A stretch of DNA of 64,000 nt from positions 117,832 to 181,831 of the forward strand of contig JACKAV010000009.1 in the NCBI GenBank assembly GCA_020634895.1, read 5' to 3'. Below are positions 61,049-64,000 of this stretch, in pieces. Source of the stretch: Anaerolineales bacterium (GTDB taxonomy: Bacteria > Chloroflexota > Anaerolineae > Anaerolineales > Villigracilaceae). Within the stretch, counting starts at the first letter, position 1. The number at the start of each line of letters is the position of its first letter. The translations under genes and the position numbers were made by a program. The notes beneath the pieces are model-generated. The model saw nothing but the letters and a program-made list of their open reading frames with translations. It was not told the DNA's origin and did not search any database.

Positions 61049-63166
61049 TCAGCGATTAGGTAATTTGGTTTCTCGATTATTTATATAAAGAGAGTTATTT
61101 ACCAAGTCAACTTTATCATTTTCAAAACCGAAGAACGTCCAAAAGCGGACAACGGGCTGATGCGCTTCAAGCAATAACGAGATCGCGGGTTCCTTGTGAC
61201 CATAATAGCGCGAGCACCATCCGAGGGTCGAGTTGGAGTCAGCGCGAACGATAGAGAATTTTCCTTCGCCATTTGCCATACCGGTTTGGATTTTATATGT
61301 ACTCGCTTCATATTTCAAATGAAGCGAGTTTTTGTTTTGCGTGAATGGCACATCGTTTAACAGCCAATGCAGGGTGTAGTGATGCGGTTCATCCGCTGCG
61401 AGGTCGTCGATGACCAGCCACCTATCCCCTTCCAATGCCATGACTGTACGTTTGTGACAGACGGGTTTATAGCCATCGTGCTCACCCTGCCAGAGATTTT
61501 CTGTTTGTTTGAGAACTTTGCCCTTCGCCCAATTCGTCCATGTGAAGCGGCTGACGAGGGTCATTTGGTCTCTGCCGTCTACGGTCACCGTGTTGTGCGC
61601 TGATGTGCGAGCAAGTCCATTGCGCCAGATGCCTTCGCCGGAGTAAAAATAGGTTCCAGCGTCGATGGCAATGTTGTCATCCCCCATCCACAAATCCATA
61701 TGGAGTTGGTCCGCGTGGGAAGGGCGGGAGGTGAAGTCTGTGCAGCGGAGGATGGCGCGGGAATTTGTGTTGCGGAGGATGTAGGTGCCGCCTTGGGGGA
61801 AACTCTCCCTCACCCGTCCTTCGGACACCCTCTCCCGCTGGGAGAGGGATTCAATACCACATAACCAATAGACATCTTCATCCCATTCGCCGGGTTCAAA
61901 CATGGGTTGACCGGTGGTGATGACGGAGCCCAATTGCAAGAGTGGACGGTAATCGGTGAAGTCACAGTTGTTGAGCGGCAGGACGAGTGCGCCGTCATTG
62001 GAGCCGTAGACGGGCATTTGTCCAGTGGCGGGGTCGATGAGGTGGGAGAGATAGATGATGGAGTTGGAAAGAGCAGAGATTAGATGATTAGAGAATAGAG
62101 ATTGGTTGAATTCGCCAAGTTGAATAGCATAAATATAAAGATGCAAAATAAAGCGATGGTAGTTGAGGGAGTACATGGCATAGCTGCCATCGGAGAAGAT
62201 TTGTTTTGCGGCTTCTTCTTCGAGCAGGCGTTTGCCGAGGTTGAAATATCTTTCGGCGTTCTTGAGTTCGGGAAAGAGCAGACCGACCATCCATAGTCCA
62301 AAGGCTTCGCTGATAGTGTGGTTGCTGCGGGTGGAGATGGCGTAGCCGATGTTGGCGTGAATCCGTTCGGCTTGGGCAGCGACGAGTTGGGTAAATTGAG
62401 CAATGTTTTCAGGCGTAGTGGATGGCGAATGGATGAAGGCATAGAAGCCAAAGGTCCATGCCATGAGGCGGAGGGCGATCTCCTGTCCGTCCATCCAGTT
62501 AGCGCCGGTATTGGGAGGATTATGTTCCGCCCAATCTTGAATCAATTGCCAGAAGGCTTGGGGGTATTTTTCGTTTTGAGTGATGGCGTAAGCGCGGACT
62601 AGGGTGTAAACGAAGGCGAAGCGGTTCGGTTCCCAGATGAATTTGATGTCGGTCGTGGAGTCGTCGGAGATTTGGGACCAGTGTTTATTTTTGCCATTCT
62701 CCCGAAGGACATCGGGACGATGTGAGGCGAGCGTTCTTCGCGACCGAAGAATCTCTGATGACATTGGTAGAGATGCTTCGCTATCGCTCAGCATGACATT
62801 AAGATGCCAATTAGGTGGAAAGCCTATTTGATGGTAGGTGTGAGAGAAATATTTGAGTTCGCCGTTGAGGAATTTGTTCGCTTCTTCGATGGCTTGTGCC
62901 CCGTAATCAGGGCGGGGGGACCCCTCCCCTACGTTTGGAAAAAATTTGGGGGCATTTGTTTTACGCCATGTGGCGTAGGAGTCAGAATCGAAGGGGATGT
63001 TTGATTTGAGCCAATGCTTGAGCGGACGGTCGCTCCATGCGTATTGCGGCGTCCGCAGGCGGATGAGTCCTGTGCGGAGGCGAAAGGCATAGGCGAGGCG
63101 AAAGGCTGACCAGCGCAGACCAAGGTCTCGGTAGAGTGAGGCGAGAGTTCGGAGTTTAGTCAACAT
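61049..63166 (-). CDS. Heparinase II/III-family protein, two in-frame repeat insertions
   Basis: 705 residues, a polysaccharide lyase-like protein. The N-terminal alpha/alpha toroid includes FIWEPNRFAFVYTLVRAYAI, NHTISEAFGLWMVGLLFPEL and LNYHRFILHLY; the C-terminal beta domain includes RPSHADQLHMDLWMGDDNIAIDAGTYFY and HNTVTVDGRDQM. Such proteins in O-antigen or exopolysaccharide clusters cut or edit uronic-acid polymers. Two stretches are translated repeats: ~124-158 (MLSDSEASLPMSSEILRSRR..) replaces the usual NPLTG loop, and ~440-460 (SLSQRERVSEGRVRESF). The frame survives both. It overlaps the next gene by 11 bases, so it is cotranscribed. Confidence 0.85.
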   Translation of the reverse strand: MLTKLRTLASLYRDLGLRWSAFRLAYAFRLRTGLIRLRTPQYAWSDRPLKHWLKSNIPFDSDSYATWRKTNAPKFFPNVGEGSPRPDYGAQAIEEANKFLNGELKYFSHTYHQIGFPPNWHLNVMLSDSEASLPMSSEILRSRRTLASHRPDVLRENGKNKHWSQISDDSTTDIKFIWEPNRFAFVYTLVRAYAITQNEKYPQAFWQLIQDWAEHNPPNTGANWMDGQEIALRLMAWTFGFYAFIHSPSTTPENIAQFTQLVAAQAERIHANIGYAISTRSNHTISEAFGLWMVGLLFPELKNAERYFNLGKRLLEEEAAKQIFSDGSYAMYSLNYHRFILHLYIYAIQLGEFNQSLFSNHLISALSNSIIYLSHLIDPATGQMPVYGSNDGALVLPLNNCDFTDYRPLLQLGSVITTGQPMFEPGEWDEDVYWLCGIESLSQRERVSEGRVRESFPQGGTYILRNTNSRAILRCTDFTSRPSHADQLHMDLWMGDDNIAIDAGTYFYSGEGIWRNGLARTSAHNTVTVDGRDQMTLVSRFTWTNWAKGKVLKQTENLWQGEHDGYKPVCHKRTVMALEGDRWLVIDDLAADEPHHYTLHWLLNDVPFTQNKNSLHLKYEASTYKIQTGMANGEGKFSIVRADSNSTLGWCSRYYGHKEPAISLLLEAHQPVVRFWTFFGFENDKVDLVNNSLYINNRETKLPNR
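61803..61851. repeat. Short palindromic repeat inside heparinase gene
   Basis: CTCTCCCTCACCC, a CGTCCTTCGGAC hairpin, then CCCTCTCCCGCTGGGAGAGGG. Same family as the element at 14598-14634 (CCCTCACCC plus CCCTCTCCC/GGGAGAGGG), in the opposite sense. Confidence 0.7.
62692..62797. repeat. MITE-like repeat inserted in heparinase coding frame
   Basis: Right end GCTCAGCATGAC with inner GAGATGCTTCGCTATC and TTCTTCGCGACCGAAGAATCTC; related to the GTCATCCTGAGC repeat at 50187-50273. Its minus-strand translation gives the MLSDSEASLPMSSEIL-type peptide typical of such elements. The left boundary is uncertain. Confidence 0.7.
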
Positions 63167-64000
63167 TTCTTAACCGGGAAACGTATCGAGAGAGGATTAG
63201 CCAGAGAAGTGGAAGTCCAATAATAATTAAGGGCGGGGCGTAAGGCTGACCCCAGGACCAGGCATAGGCGAGCGCTCCTGCGAGTAGTGTGAGAAAAATA
63301 TATAAGAGGCTAACCGCAGCGTGTTTATAACCGCCAATAACGAGACGTTGATAAAGATGCGTGCGATGTGCGGAGAAAACGTTCTCGCGTTTGAGGGCGC
63401 GGCGGATGAAGGTGATACCTGCATCCATGATAAAGGTCCACATGAGGAGGGTTCCGAGCATGAGGGCGTCGCCGCCTGCATCAGCGGAGAGAAGCGGAAG
63501 GACAGCGAAGGTGTAACCGAGGAAAGTACTGGCAACGTCGCCCATGAAAATTTTAGCAGGTGACCAATTATGAAAAAGAAAGCCCAAACTGCCTGCAGCG
63601 ACAGCGAGTGATATCCAATAGACAAAATTTTGATTCGTGTGCGTGGCGAGGAACATCCAGCCAAGCGCGGCAGAGAACGCGACACCGCCCGCAATACCGT
63701 CGATGCCGTCCATGAAGTTGTAGGCATTGGTGAGACCGACGATCCACAAGATGGTGATGATGAAGCCGACCGCGCCGAGTTGCAGTTGACCGAAGAGCGG
63801 AATGGTGACGGATTTGAAGTAGCCCATGCCAAGCACGGAGGCGAGTGCTACCAATCCCTGCACGGCGAAGCGGACTCGCGGACTGAGCGAATGGACATCA
63901 TCATGCCAGCCAAGGTAGGCGATGACCGCACCGCAGACAAGGTAGATGAGGCTGTGAATAGAGTTGGATTGGAAAGCTACAACACTCCCTGTTAAAAGGG
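63156..64000 (-). CDS. MraY/WecA-family sugar-phosphate transferase, N-terminus outside window
   Basis: The frame is open to base 64000, so the start is missing; at least 281 residues are visible. The family moves a HexNAc-1-phosphate from UDP-sugar to undecaprenyl phosphate at the membrane, the first step of O-antigen or exopolysaccharide synthesis. Motifs: YLGWHDDVHSLSPRVRFAVQ (Asp-Asp), NAYNFMDGIDGIAGG, FMGDVASTFLGY and the C-terminal HRTHLYQRLV that marks WecA/TagO types. Many membrane helices. Its stop overlaps the heparinase-like start; together they indicate an envelope polysaccharide operon running in from the right. Confidence 0.92.
   Translation of the reverse strand, partial: LLTGSVVAFQSNSIHSLIYLVCGAVIAYLGWHDDVHSLSPRVRFAVQGLVALASVLGMGYFKSVTIPLFGQLQLGAVGFIITILWIVGLTNAYNFMDGIDGIAGGVAFSAALGWMFLATHTNQNFVYWISLAVAAGSLGFLFHNWSPAKIFMGDVASTFLGYTFAVLPLLSADAGGDALMLGTLLMWTFIMDAGITFIRRALKRENVFSAHRTHLYQRLVIGGYKHAAVSLLYIFLTLLAGALAYAWSWGQPYAPPLIIIGLPLLWLILSRYVSRLRNVD

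Noticed and set aside
62895..62940. Third in-frame repeat in the heparinase gene (NVGEGSPRPD)
   Set aside because: The GC-rich palindrome GGGGGGACCCCTCCCC is suggestive, but no second copy is seen in the window, so it is not listed as a repeat.

Overview
The window looks like chromosomal DNA of a member of the Chloroflexota, most likely an Anaerolineae relative. This is inferred from gene content only: an archaeal-type HMG-CoA synthase with a class II HMG-CoA reductase, ND-type AspRS with GatCAB, many small secreted or lipoprotein genes, and abundant short palindromic repeats. Base composition is near balanced. A clearly AT-rich island covers the TIR-WD40 gene (36285-39035), and a milder one covers a repeat-rich secreted protein (55542-57926). 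No phage, CRISPR array, rRNA or tRNA was seen.

Layout. 1-2099 (minus): tdk, rpmE (L31 carrying an RNA-polymerase-alpha-CTD-like tail), rpmA and rplU, behind a consensus promoter and a structured leader. 2164-22700: an SppA-type peptidase, a helicase-like protein, a membrane glycosyltransferase, a phytase-like propeller, a GH36 alpha-galactosidase, a stand-alone SecY paralogue, an active-looking UvrD-type helicase, lipoproteins, a GNAT, an F420-type oxidoreductase, a GGDEF protein and a cation/proton antiporter. 22789-25422: a DUF3891 protein, a protealysin-like protease with its emfourin-like inhibitor, and a STAS protein. 25596-32929: the aspS / MazF-like / gatC / gatA / EamA / gatB run. 33032-42518: an S9 peptidase, a hydrolase, the TIR-WD40 protein, asnS and a coiled-coil membrane protein. 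42647-48812: a GH25-LysM muramidase, a probable 6S RNA, dnaA, a GAF histidine kinase and an IS element. 48886-55461: class II HMG-CoA reductase, an M20 hydrolase, a HAD hydrolase, a nucleotidyltransferase pair, archaeal-type HMG-CoA synthase and a thiolase homologue. 55542-64000: a repeat-rich secreted protein, an anti-sigma / ECF sigma / DUF4097 module with divergent matching promoters, and heparinase-like plus MraY/WecA-like genes that open an envelope polysaccharide cluster.

The most striking find is a complete trp-style attenuator in front of aspS. An extended -10 promoter starts a transcript that almost immediately encodes a 28-codon peptide with the run NNNNNNDNDD (10 Asn and 3 Asp codons in all). 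Around it lie mutually exclusive 1:2, 2:3 and 3:4 pairings, and the 3:4 pairing is an intrinsic terminator. The genes behind it encode an AspRS with non-discriminating-type residues and the GatCAB amidotransferase, the indirect route to Asn-tRNA(Asn). The leader therefore probably senses charged Asn-tRNA.

Other points: TGAAAC-N16-TGTC promoters face both ways from the ECF sigma gene; the thiolase next to HMG-CoA synthase lacks its catalytic Cys and His; the SecY paralogue lacks the conserved Arg of the PGIRPG loop; palindromic repeats sit in frame inside two genes; and frameshifts confined to 31.0-33.8 kb look like homopolymer sequencing errors.
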